From Darksidea phi (taxonomy: Eukaryota; Ascomycota; Dothideomycetes; Pleosporales; Lentitheciaceae): a DNA stretch of 64,000 bases. Both the position numbers and the translations under genes were made by a program. The notes beneath the pieces were generated by a model that was given only the letters and a program-made list of their open reading frames with translations, did not search any database and was not told the origin of the DNA. The stretch spans positions 1 through 64,000 of the forward strand of contig JASJFT010000004.1 of NCBI GenBank assembly GCA_030770425.1, given 5' to 3'. Each line of letters opens with the position of its first letter. The stretch's first letter is position 1. Below, in pieces: positions 46,388-56,358 of this stretch.

Positions 46388-46990
46388 TCAAATTCCGGGG
46401 TTGAAATTGTCAATGTTTGCACACAAGTACTTAGCCGTACCGCTCGCCGCCTTCACGTTCCAACCGGAGAAATATACGTTGCACGTGCTCCCGGCTGGGC
46501 AATTTATATTCTCGATCGGGGGGGAGTACTTGGATCTCGTTGTTCCTCTAAAGTTCTTGAAATACACATCAGTGGTTTGGGCCGTGGACAGGTCCGAAGA
46601 GCAGTACAATGCGTCTTTGTAGTAGCACGACTGGATCTGCGCGGCATAGTCGCTCGTAGATACGGTCACTCCGTCATATGTTACATTTATGTATCGGACC
46701 AGTAATCTCGGGGGCCTTGTGAATGTCAAGTGATATGCGTTGCTTACTCTACTGCAGATGTCCCATGGCTACAACCCCCTGGCTACACCGTGATTTCCCA
46801 CAGCCTTAGTCGCGCCCTCCATTATCGCATTCGTCACATGGATGTTCTGCACCGTGTCTGTCGATCCAGTTTTGCTACCCAGCAAGCCGACTGAGAGACC
46901 GCGCGATCCCTTGCAGTTGATCGTGTCGACGGTGACGCAGTTTGCGCGGGGGTTGAAGGCGACGCAATCATCCTGGTTCGAGATGGTGAC
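46388..46990 (-). pseudogene. GH28 polygalacturonase-like pseudogene
   Basis: The minus strand preserves the C-terminal half of a GH28 pectinase: VTISNQDDCVAFNP with the NQDDC motif, then GSRGLSVGLLGSKTGSTDTV, later INVTYDGVTVSTSDYAAQI and the end CPAGSTCNVYFSGWNVKAAS. Damage: the catalytic histidine position (normally GHG) reads SRG; an in-frame TAG follows VARGL; the RIK substrate-binding motif is absent, with scrambled residues in its place; and the signal peptide and first half cannot be found upstream. An intron over the scrambled part was tried, but it leads to a stop. Intact relatives cut plant pectin outside the cell. The decayed, AT-rich flank supports inactivation in a repeat-rich setting. 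Confidence 0.8.
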
Positions 46991-48454
46991 CTGCGTCTTT
47001 GTGTGTCTTCCACGACCTTATAATATGGTATAGAAAGTAGGACTGCGGAGTGCATGTAGGGTAGAGCGCAGTCACTGGTGAAAATACGCATGCTAAGCTT
47101 TGATTAACCCGATGATTGGCGGTACGTAGGTTCCTGGACAGGAATTCATTAGTTTCAAAATGGGGATGGGGTAAGCTCAGGTCAGTGTGCAAGTCAGGCA
47201 AGGTGTTTGGGAAGCAAGAAGAAGGCTAAAAATCCTAGCGACGACTGCAAGTATTGCTCAACGGCGTTTTTTGGTGTTGTAATTCAACGTAGGTATGCGC
47301 CGGTGTGATCTATCAACGATCGTGTTCAACGCCAGTTTTTCACAACCTACCTGATGGCTGTTTTATCCACGAACTCTGGTAAGGCGAGTATATGAACCGG
47401 ATTTTGTCGGGTAGCAGGTGGGGAAGCAATAACGACTACTTAACATATCCGGCCGATCTTTTCCCTTTTGTAGTCAACTCAATCGACTACTGAATAAAAT
47501 GATCCGCCCCTGAGATCCAGATAGACGTCTTTCCGGATATTATTTTTATCTTATAAAGGCCCAAGAATTTGTAATTGTTTAACGGTAGTCTATTAGGAAT
47601 AGAAATTTGGGACTAATTAATCTAGTTTAGCTTTTTGTCCAGGGTACGTCACGGACGAAGTCGGATATGTGGGCGAAGTGGATATGTTTGTTAAGAGCTA
47701 GAGTTCCTTAGATAGTTAATTCCGTTTGGGAGGGTGCGATGCTTCTGTTTGACTGCGAACATCCACGTTCTTATACCCGGCTTTTGTGCAAATAAGATTG
47801 AAACGTTCTACTTTGGAAATGCCCATTCGACATTTTCTTAGGTCGCGATACGTATAGCGGACAATGCGATTCATCCACGCAGTGAGACGAGAACTAGACA
47901 TTTTGGTGAGCACCAGGTCCGACTCGGGCAAGGTTTGCTTACGCCTAGGGTACTTCTAGTTCTTTTCCAGGTCCACGAATCTTTACGCAAAGGTTAGCGT
48001 TCTACGGCCTCGTACGATTTGGAACAGAATGCGATAACCTATGGTTATCAGTGCTCTCCAGTGATTTTGGATCCGGTCCCAATTCAACTATAGCTCTTAG
48101 GGCTATAAAAAAATCTTACGTATCAGAGAACTAAAACGAAACTGATGAAGGCTCTGCGAGTATTCTCTAACCAGAACCCATCATTGAGAATGATACATAA
48201 CTGAAAGGGGAGGGTAAAAGCCAGGCTTCTAAACTAAAGCTTTTATCGATCGCAAGAGCGGGTCGTCTGTACCTTGGTTTTACAGACACTAAAGACTCTC
48301 AACCATCCGTTAAAGGACATGCACGTGTGGGAACGAACCACGGAAATGGAAAAGACCCCGCACATAAAAAAGAGAACGGTGAGAGCCACTCTCTCCTCCA
48401 CACCTACCTATTCACCCTCTTATAATAAATTAGCGCAAACAGGACGAACGTAAC
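46991..48454. other. Decayed, partly AT-rich region
   Basis: No intact gene. The expected 5' half of the GH28 gene is not recognisable. The stretch 47440-47700 is AT-rich and RIP-like. A short minus frame (47716-47931) has no domain. Confidence 0.45.
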
Positions 48455-49309
48455 ATGTCAAGATTCCGCACCATGTCTAGCATGGACGATCCACCACCGC
48501 CTCCCTATTCCTCCAGAAACCATTCCCCAAGTCTATCGTCAACGCCCATCCCACACAATCCCTTGATACAGCTCCGCCGCTACATCATCGAAATCATCGG
48601 CTTCAGCTTCAACGCCGACTTTTCGCTCCTAAATCAAGCACTTGGCCCAGCGGCATCGGCCACCTCCACCTCCACATCCCTAGCCACTTCGATCCTCACT
48701 GCGGACGAGCATGCCGAGCTCCTCAACCTCACTGCATTGATTCAAAATCTCCAAACAAAGATCTCAGACGCCGACACGCCATGGCTCACAGTGCGCTCCA
48801 GTGACCGCGAACCCATCGCCGACGCAGTGATCCGACCTGCGCTTTATCTCGGTCTCCCAGCCAGCTATATCCTCGAGTTGATCAACACATATGCCTCGCA
48901 CCAGTGCGACGAAAACAAGCGCTCCCTCACCTTGATATCGCAAAGGAAGCCCTACTTCTATAGCGTATTCAGGGACTTGTACTTCCTCGGCCCGTTCAAC
49001 ATCCCCCTAGCAATATTTACCAACGAACTATGGACACATGCACACATCATCGATATTGTGGCACCAAATGAAGAAGTCCGCATAGTGTTGGCTAATGCGA
49101 TGCACGTGTACCAGAAGCAGGTGCTGGGCATCAAGAAGGTGATGCATATAGAGAGTGTATGTGAATGTGATGCGTGGAAAAGGCTTACGAAAGTGTTGAT
49201 AACGGAGGATGAGGAGGACCGTATCAGGTGGGCGAGATGGAGAAGAAAAAGGGAGAAAGCAGAGGAGAAATGGAAAAGAGATAGCCTAAGTTATTCTGCC
49301 TCTACGTGA
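48455..49309 (+). CDS. Hypothetical protein, 284 residues
   Basis: Single-exon frame with protein-like composition but no family I recognise. Three in-frame ATGs lie close together (48455, 48473, 48482); the first is used. The N-terminal 30 residues are proline/serine-rich and disordered. The remainder looks like an all-helical globular protein (IQLRRYIIEIIGFSFNAD, IRPALYLGLPASYILELIN, YSVFRDLYFLGPFNIPL). It ends in a strongly charged helix (RIRWARWRRKREKAEEKWK) that may form a coiled coil or bind nucleic acid. There is no signal peptide or transmembrane segment, so it is presumably intracellular. It stands between the GH28 relic and a small membrane protein with no functional link visible. 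Confidence 0.7.
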   Translation: MSRFRTMSSMDDPPPPPYSSRNHSPSLSSTPIPHNPLIQLRRYIIEIIGFSFNADFSLLNQALGPAASATSTSTSLATSILTADEHAELLNLTALIQNLQTKISDADTPWLTVRSSDREPIADAVIRPALYLGLPASYILELINTYASHQCDENKRSLTLISQRKPYFYSVFRDLYFLGPFNIPLAIFTNELWTHAHIIDIVAPNEEVRIVLANAMHVYQKQVLGIKKVMHIESVCECDAWKRLTKVLITEDEEDRIRWARWRRKREKAEEKWKRDSLSYSAST

Positions 49310-49626
49310 TGGCGTATCCGGTATCTTCCTGATTGCGGTTTCCAGGTTTAGACGTTGATGGTTTATGGAAGCTGTATTGGTGCAACTATCCAACAAGCCG
49401 TCAAGGGGAAACGGGTATCCTACGCAGTTCCTTCTTCCAATCTATAGTTGCTGTGACTCGTAAACAAAAGCCTTGGTTTAGGAAGCCGCTCCCTCGTGGA
49501 AGTCGCGCCACTTCAGGTCAGCGAGAATGGCAGCGGCTACCCATTGCCATCGAAGATCAAAACCCCGCCTTCTCTGAGCTCCCTTCTTCTCTTCTTCCTT
49601 TCTCTTTCACACGCAGACGCACAATC
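49310..49626. other. Short intergenic region
   Basis: 317 bases between two plus-strand genes; it presumably holds the promoter and 5' leader of the next one. Pyrimidine-rich runs just before 49627 are typical of fungal core promoters. Confidence 0.5.
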
Positions 49627-50253
49627 ATGTCTGTAAGTATCCACCTCCCCTCCCCATCTCAGCTTGGCTTGATGTCTCAAGCTCAATCTATTCATCTCTC
49701 TCCTTTCACCTAGTTACGCTCCGGATTTGGACACCCCACCCTCTTCGTCCTGCAATCCGTTGGTAGTATAACGTTGACGCTAATTTGTTATTTCTAGGCC
49801 ATCGTGAACCCACCAGAGCCACAAACGTGGACCGGCATCTTCTGGGGTGGCCTTTCGGGCTACGTCTGGGGCCTCGGCCTCAAAATTTTCAACGTTTTTT
49901 TGTTTTTGCTCTGCCTGTCGGCGTGGGGCAGGAAAGTGAGGAGGTCGGTGGCGGGGTTTGTCGCCCGCCACGACCAGTGGATGCTCGAGGAGGAGCAGAA
50001 GAAGGAGACGGCGAAGGAGGAGAGGGTGGCGGCGGTGGTGGAGAAAACGGTGGCGGGGGTGGAGGAAAAGTTGGCGGCGGCGGTTGAGGAAACCGCCGCG
50101 GAGACGGCGAAGAAGGTCAAGGAGGCCTTCGAGGCGGGGAGGAGGGCGGGGGTGGAGGAGGGGCGCCTCCTGGGGGTGGAGGAGGGGAGGATGATGGAGC
50201 GGGAGAGGCTCCAGGGGGTGATGAGGGGGTGGGTGGAGACTGAGTTCTCCTAG
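49627..50253 (+). CDS. Small membrane protein with coiled-coil tail
   Basis: Hypothetical protein of 153 residues. The first exon is only six bases (ATG TCT, 49627-49632), followed by a 165-nt intron (GTAAGT...TTTCTAG) and exon 49798-50253. The long frame has no ATG of its own near its start, which supports the tiny exon. Residues about 17-45 form a hydrophobic segment (WTGIFWGGLSGYVWGLGLK and on). The rest is a charged Ala/Glu/Lys-rich helix (63-145) with heptad-like spacing, probably a coiled coil, containing repeated VEEGR units near 121-133. Codons in the tail are strongly purine-biased (GAG, AAG, GGG). Topology is likely one or two passes with a cytosolic coiled coil. Family not recognised. 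Confidence 0.7.
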
Positions 50254-50274
50254 TCGTGTCGCCTCATTTTTCCA

Positions 50275-50330
50275 ACATCCTATCGGCAATATCCTATCGA
50301 CAACATCCTATCGAAAACATCCTATCGACA
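50275..50330. repeat. 14-base tandem repeat, four copies
   Basis: Four consecutive copies of ACATCCTATCGACA (with 1-2 mismatches each) begin 22 bases after the stop of the preceding gene. A minisatellite in its 3' flank; function unknown. Confidence 0.85.
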
Positions 50331-50397
50331 TATATTTCCCCTATTCGAGGGTTAGATAGTACATCAATAACACACATTCCATACCAACAATGATAAC

Positions 50398-51234
50398 ATG
50401 AGACATATGACAAATCCATCCTTTCGCGTGAACAGCTTCAACATCTCATCAGGACGCAGTTCAAATAAAGTGCTGTTCGGCGTGAGGCTCGGCGATAAGT
50501 TTGACCGTACCAATGAGGCCTTATTCACAAAAGCTGAGTTTGGAGCATACGACTTTCCTAAGGCACCCGCCGATAATGGTCAGCTCGGGGGATCCACTGC
50601 GTATGAGACACAGCACCAGATGATACGTACGGAAGCCGCTGACTCCCTAGCCTATGCAGGCATTATGATGAAGCTTCGGTACGATCGCCGACAGCTACCC
50701 CTCCAGCTCGGCGAAGGGGACTGGGCCCACCTCAACTTACACAGAGGACACACCATCAGGAGAGTAAGCCGGAAGCTCGGACAACGCCATGTGGGACGTT
50801 TCCGCGTCCGCCGTAAGGTGACCCCTTTGGCGTACGAGCTCGAGCTCACTGACCACTTTCGCATACACTCTACCATATCGGTAACTCAATCGGAACCTGC
50901 GCCACCCGCCGAAGAGGACCCATATCGGCGGAACTACGCTGACCATGAGTTCCCTGAGCCTGTTTTCGCCGAAGTCCAAGAGGAGAGCGACGAATAGGAA
51001 GTCGAGTCGCTCATTAACAGACGTTACCGCCGCATGGGTAGCAACCGGCGGACGTGCTGTGAATACCTCGTTAAATGGCGAGGCTATGACACTGAGTACA
51101 ATCAATGGACTCGCGAAGACGAAATCGCACACGCTTTAACGGAAGATTACGGTACCGTACACCCTCGTGCGACTGACGACCCGCTGCCTGTACGTCGACA
51201 CGAAGGAGCGGACGAGGACCCGCCGAACGTGTGA
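50398..51234 (+). mobile_element. Ty3/gypsy retrotransposon remnant with chromodomain
   Basis: 3' end of a gypsy-type pol gene. The first open part (50398-50997) reads the region after the integrase core, including LRYDRRQLPLQLGEGDWAHL and FRVRRKVTPLAYELELTDH. A TAG at 50995-50997 interrupts it. The same frame then continues with a chromodomain (EVESLINRRYRRMGS, EYLVKWRGYDTEYNQWTRED), which in intact elements steers integration to heterochromatin. No protease, reverse transcriptase, RNase H or integrase core is present upstream, so the copy is truncated at its 5' end and cannot move by itself. No LTR was identified with confidence. Confidence 0.85.
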
Positions 51235-52350
51235 TTGCCGGCGGACGCACCCTTTAATATAAGCATCGCCTACATCATGTTTAAGCTTATCGACAACATA
51301 TACTCCGGAACTGCATCAATATACCGCTCCGCCACCCACGCAACGCCTGGCGAAACTCGAATGTGGTAGTTACCGGACACGCCCCCAACAGCATCAGGAA
51401 AATGACAATATAAGGGATTAGCCATGAGGGCAATGGCTTTTTTTTTTCGAAGGGGGCATCTCATTACCGTTTCAGGTGGAGTGATGCGCCGGAGAGCTGG
51501 ATGATAGTTATTCCGCATACGTATTTCCGAGGGCTCATTGAGCCATCCAGTTAATAAACCTTCATGCATCACAGATTCGCCTCAAGGCTGAAGCGAATGA
51601 GGCTAGAAGGCGATAATATAAATATAATTTATAGCTTACGAAGGTCCTAGATATCCAAAGGTCGCTACAGCATACTCTCAGAATATAATTCTAGCTATTT
51701 AAAATACAATAGCTATTGTTTATTTGATATATAAACTTCTATGCGCCACGCCCTCTTTTATGAGGCTCGGAACGTTGCGCCACGGCACGCGCCACGCCCT
51801 CCATAAGGCTCGGGCCGTTGCCCTCGCAAACATACCGCGACGCCTCAGGCAACCACTGCAAGCCCCTTCGATTAAATAACCTCTTTGCGTTTCAATATTC
51901 GGGATGAAATACCTTCTATGTCGCCTTTTTGATGACGCGACGGCTGCTGCTCATTTGATAATCTAGTATTCTGAATTATCTCTTCTGGGAAAAGTTGGAA
52001 GGGAAAGGGGGTGGGCGTTAAGACTCGGAGAGGCGTAAAATCTACGACGTCGCTCGGGGCACCCGAAGACCTGGGCTTGATCCCTTGCAGTAGAACGTGC
52101 ATATTGCGAAACGCGATCCATCGCCCACATTGGACAGCGACCGCCGTGTTCAATCTAATGTGCAGGGGTTAAGTCCCTGCTTTAATGCCCATCCCATGTC
52201 TGCGGCCCAGTTACTCTCCGAGCTAAGGTTCCACGGGACAGCTTACGAGATATCAATCGATACAACCAGTAAGGTCGTCCGTAGCTTCTAGCCTTAAATT
52301 GGAAAAGCATCATGCAAGGGCGGATATCGGTATAAGGCTATCCAAGGTTG
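51235..52350. other. RIP-like, repeat-derived region
   Basis: No gene. AT-rich sequence at 51600-51740, then G/C-rich repeat units. A block GCGCCACGCCCTC...AGGCTCGG occurs twice (from 51743 and from 51789), and 51779-51852 matches the repeat at 27.6 kb. The last 350 bases lead into the next gene. Confidence 0.55.
51779..51852 (+). repeat. Dispersed repeat, copy B
   Basis: Matches the reverse complement of 27639-27721 over about 75 bases, with transition-type differences. A partial direct duplication of its start lies at 51743. Probably the relic of a transposable element present elsewhere in the genome. Confidence 0.65.
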
Positions 52351-54004
52351 ATGATTTTGTTTTGGGGGCGGAGATACTACCGAAACATCAGACGATTCCG
52401 AGCGGGGTGCGTATTACACTCTCGCACCTTCTTGACCAGCTTCGCACTTTCAGGCTCGTTTGGCCGCTCCGCAGCCAATATGTTGGGCAATAACATGAAT
52501 ACATCGATGCGGGCTCAAGACTTCGAGGGCTGGGTCCAGGGCCCGGATACGCGAGGAACGCTCGATATTATCTGGAGCTGCGTGGCCGTTCTGGTAACTG
52601 CGCTATGGACGGTACTCCATCTTAACATTCCCGGAGAAGGCGACGGTCTACGGCACCTGTTTGCTCGCAAGTTCCGCTGGGGCTGTGCGTCTATCCTGGC
52701 GCCGGATTTCCTAACGTTGGTGGCGGCTAGCCAGTGGGATGCGGCGAAGAAATCCGTTGCGAAGATGCGCGAGCTCAAAGAAGTCGAGGACGACAACTCG
52801 AAATGGTGCATGGAGCATGCATTCTATGCAAACAGTGGAGGTGCGTACATGCATACGGGACGAAGGATCATTTAGCGTTCCCGGACCGCCAGCTCGTATG
52901 CTTATTGATCCCACAGGCTTCCTTCTCAAATGCTGGGACACCGACACCTTCCCCATTGACGCGCACGCGGTCCACTATTTGGTATCGCGGGAATACATCA
53001 GACTGCCCGCCATCACTCGCGACGAGATCTGGGACAAGTCCAAAGCCGACCTCTTCGCGAAAGCGGCGACCGTCGTGCAAAGCTGCTGGCTGATCATCGG
53101 ATCCATCGGTCGCGCGGCCGCGGACCTTCCTCTCAGCCCGATGGAGACTTTTACGCTCGCTTTCATCGTCTCGACCATCATGTCGTACTTTTTCTGGTGG
53201 CGGAAGCCGCAGAATGTCGAGACACCGACCATCATCATCTGCGAGCATACAATGGCAAAGATACGAAGCGACGCAGGCCTTGCGGAGCACTCGTGGGAGA
53301 AGTCACCGACCGAGTTTATCGGCTTGGAGCACAAGAAGTGGAGGCGCAGAACTATCTTCGACACACCCAACAGCGGTTCGCGAAAGCGCTTACCCCATCT
53401 CGAAGACAACGCCAGCTCCCAGGCAAGCACCCCGTCGGTTGCGGTCCCGCCAGGTCGGGTAGACAGCGACAGAACACTGTTGCCCATAGTTTCGGAGAAG
53501 CCATTGCCTCCACGCATCTATAATGACGCGATTCTACCGGGCGGTCTTTCACCCCTCATCCTACTATCGGTGACATTGCCTTCCATGGTGCACTCGGCTA
53601 TCCACCTTCTCGGATGGAACTTCGAGTACCCAACGTACGCGGAGAAACAACTTTGGCGCACCGCCTCTTTAGTGCTCAACGTGATGGCCGCCATCAGCGT
53701 TGGCGGTGTTCGCGCGCTGTCAATGTCAGGCTACCAGGGGCGCTTCAACCTCATATACTTGTGGGTGAATACCACAGCCAAAGAGTCACAAGATGAATCA
53801 AATGAAAATGATAGTGCTGGTCAAGCGGCAGAAAGCCAGTGGTGGAAAAGTCTCAGCTTCTGGGATGCCGTTCTTACCTTTACGACTTTTTGTTTGTTGT
53901 TGGCGAGATTCGCTATTATTGCGGAGGTCTTGATCAGCTTTAGATCACTTCCTAAGAACGTGTTCGTTACGGTGAACTGGACAAACTTCATCCCTCATGT
54001 CTAG
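52351..54004 (+). CDS. Fungal multi-pass membrane protein, function unknown
   Basis: Belongs to a large family of uncharacterised fungal membrane proteins, recognised by the pattern GW(V)..PDTRGTLDIIWSC, then WTVLHLN, FYANSGG, RDEIWDKSKADLFAKA and YFFWWRKPQNVETPTI. Exons 52351-52840 and 52893-54004, joined by a 52-nt intron (GTGCGT...CCGCCAG), give 533 residues; the join restores YANSGGARMLIDPTG. Hydrophobic helices include IIWSCVAVLVTALWTVLHL, the FTLAFIVSTIMSYFFWW segment and three or more near the C-terminus (SPLILLSVTLPSM; LNVMAAISVGG; FTTFCLLLARFAIIAEVL). The start is uncertain: 52351 is the first ATG in frame, but homologues usually begin just before the GW motif, so ATG 52480 or an upstream exon is possible. 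Role unknown. Confidence 0.78.
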
Positions 54005-55309
54005 CGTACTAGTACTGTAGATGCAATAGAGGTATATATATAAGCTCTTTTATATATTATGTCCCATTCTTATCTTTGATCCCTTTTATATATCACTATA
54101 TATCATACCTCTCCATTTCGGTTCTACTATATTGCCTGTACTTATTAGCAAACCTTAAGTAAGTTACACCTGTTACACGAATGGTTCGGGGCATGTTGTG
54201 AGTACACTCACAGATCGAATGACCATAGCGGAGGCACCATGAACTCGTATTTCTATATGGAAAAAGTGTGGGGAGGCTGTAAAGCCGACAGCTCTCCGTT
54301 CATCACGAAGCTGGTCTTCAGGATTGTGAGTTGAAGGTACTCAAGGGCTCTAGCAGGTGCGATTGTCATCTAACACGGCACCAAGACAGCCATTATCTCA
54401 CTCTCAAGCAAAAGAGTACGATAGGCTTCCAAACACAGGACAACCTCAAATACAAAGCCGCTATTAGAGTGTAGCATTAAACTTTCCTAGAAATGCTCTT
54501 CAGGGGAAGATAGACTAGCCAAGATATTAGGAAGAAGTAGAGCGTATAATTTCCTGCATCGATGCGACATGCTAGGACTGCGAATATTTTAACAGGTATC
54601 GAGTGAATAAATCCTGTAGTCAGGTTGCTATAGGTTGCGGTCCGCAATAGGTATTTTCGCCACACTGTGCAACTCCAAAGAGACCATGTGCACCCGCCAA
54701 GGGATCGAAGAACGCAGCGAGTCGACAAGGACGTGTTTCATTTGTTTTGAATTTTCATAGTGCGAGGCTCTTTTATAAGGTCCGCACGAAATATAGTAGA
54801 GGATACCCGCACCTTATCCACGGTAATAGAGCTGTAGAGCTGTACGCAGTACTGCCCATCATAAGAGATGTTAACGACCGACGAGGTGATGTTTCGAACA
54901 TTGCTGGGCGAAAGGACGCGTTTTACATCCTGTTGATCTTCCAAATTACCTCGTTGGCGGTAGATCGTGCGCCAGAAGTTATTGGTGGCACCGGTTGCAG
55001 AAAGCCCGGCAACTGCATAGATAGGACCATCCTCAATATGTCTAAGGCAATTTGAAGTAGTACATGGTTGAATGATGTCTGATCAAAGTGATCCAAGGGT
55101 TGCGCATCTGTTTGTACCAACGCAAAACAGCACCGCCCAGAGGAGTATCGGAATTAGTCGCCAATGCGGCGACTCACTCGGAAAACTCTACATCTACTGC
55201 TGATTAGGGTCCCTCCGCCGTCGCCGGAAAGGCAGGGGATGGTATTCAGTGTAGGACGTTGAAAATGCATAATCCGCAATCAACACCTTCTATCCAACCT
55301 CAATAACTC
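54005..55309. other. Intergenic with degenerate minus-strand fragments
   Basis: No intact gene. AT-rich at 54010-54140. Minus-strand fragments at 54477-55120 are listed separately. Confidence 0.45.
54477..55120 (-). pseudogene. Degenerate membrane-protein-like fragments
   Basis: Several minus-strand frames read protein-like pieces in different phases: LLQIALDILRMVLSMQLPGF near 55040, then STRCVLRSLGGCTWSLWSC and a hydrophobic tail (YTLYFFLISWLVYLPLKS) at 54728-54477. The frames are separated by stops and shifts and cannot be joined by plausible introns. Perhaps a decayed membrane-protein gene. Family not assignable. Confidence 0.25.
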
Positions 55310-56143
55310 CTACTTCATCACCAAGCCCCGGTCCTTTAACCACTCCCCTAAAATCTCGTTGACCGTGTCACTCACAACAACGTGGGAAAACGTGCCCTCT
55401 TCCAACGCCGCCAAACGGTCCACTCCCGTCTTAATGCCAAGCTCTCTCTCCCATCCCTCTGCAGCAGGAAGACTATTGGTGCATATCACCAATCTCGGCA
55501 CTTTTCTCTTTTGCATGAACGATTTTGCTTCTTCGCTCTGTCCAACGACCGTTTCAAAGAGGTCGACAACACCCTCGAGACAACCAGAGAGGGTACTAGG
55601 ATCGGTTCCCAGGACGCGACGAAGATGCCAGGTCTTTAGCCACTCGGGCGTTCGTGGTGTGTACATGTAGTTGGTGAAGAACGTGGCTGCGAGGTCTGGT
55701 GCAGTGGCAGCATCTCCTTGCATCGCCTTAACCATGTGCGCTAATGCAGGGGGTGTACCGCAGTATATAGGGTGAAGCAATACCAGAGCCACGACCGCTT
55801 CTGGATACTCTACCGCAAGTATACTAGCGACAATGGTGCTCATAGAATGCGCTACAACTGTCACAGGACCAGCGTCCAAGTGTTCGATCAGCGCGCGTAC
55901 ATCGTCAGCAAGGGTACGCATCGTGTAGCTGGCGGTGGAGGAAGGTGTGCTGGACCGTCCATGGCCACGATGGTCGAGGGCAATGACATGCAGATCGAGG
56001 GAGACGAGGTACGGTATCTGATGGGAGAAGTCATGGGAGTCGCAGGCCCAACCGTGCAGTAGGAGGATAGCTGATTTGGAGGAAGTTGAAGGGCCGTTTG
56101 TGGTGTAGAAGAGTTGCACGTCGTCGTGGGTGAAGAACGGCAT
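55310..56143 (-). CDS. Alpha/beta hydrolase
   Basis: Single-exon protein of 277 residues with the alpha/beta-hydrolase fold. The frame is open further upstream, but only from a GTG; the ATG at 56143 gives the natural start MPFFTHDDVQLFY. Motifs: oxyanion-loop HGWACDS (His30-Gly31), DHRGHGRS strand-turn, nucleophile elbow VVAHSMST with Ser100, and a C-terminal FSHVV with His254 as likely catalytic histidine; the acid residue is not certain. The elbow has Ala and Ser where most members have Gly, still small residues. Substrate is unknown: such proteins include esterases, lipases and lactonases. No signal peptide, so it is probably cytosolic. The RING-YEATS gene lies upstream on the same strand, 215 bases away. 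Confidence 0.9.
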   Translation of the reverse strand: MPFFTHDDVQLFYTTNGPSTSSKSAILLLHGWACDSHDFSHQIPYLVSLDLHVIALDHRGHGRSSTPSSTASYTMRTLADDVRALIEHLDAGPVTVVAHSMSTIVASILAVEYPEAVVALVLLHPIYCGTPPALAHMVKAMQGDAATAPDLAATFFTNYMYTPRTPEWLKTWHLRRVLGTDPSTLSGCLEGVVDLFETVVGQSEEAKSFMQKRKVPRLVICTNSLPAAEGWERELGIKTGVDRLAALEEGTFSHVVVSDTVNEILGEWLKDRGLVMK

Positions 56144-56358
56144 TTTTGTGAGAAGTTTGAGGCTGATGTCCGAGAGAAAGGATGGAGGGGTGACGGCGCG
56201 AATATGGAGTGGCAGCACTACCCCACATCCGTACGCTGATCATGAGCCGGGGTACTTATCCACCCACTTGTGGTTGAGATGCAGAGCCATATGCGGACGA
56301 GACGCACCAGTTTCCAACTGAATGAAATGCTAACACATGCATATCCGAGCATCCAAAC

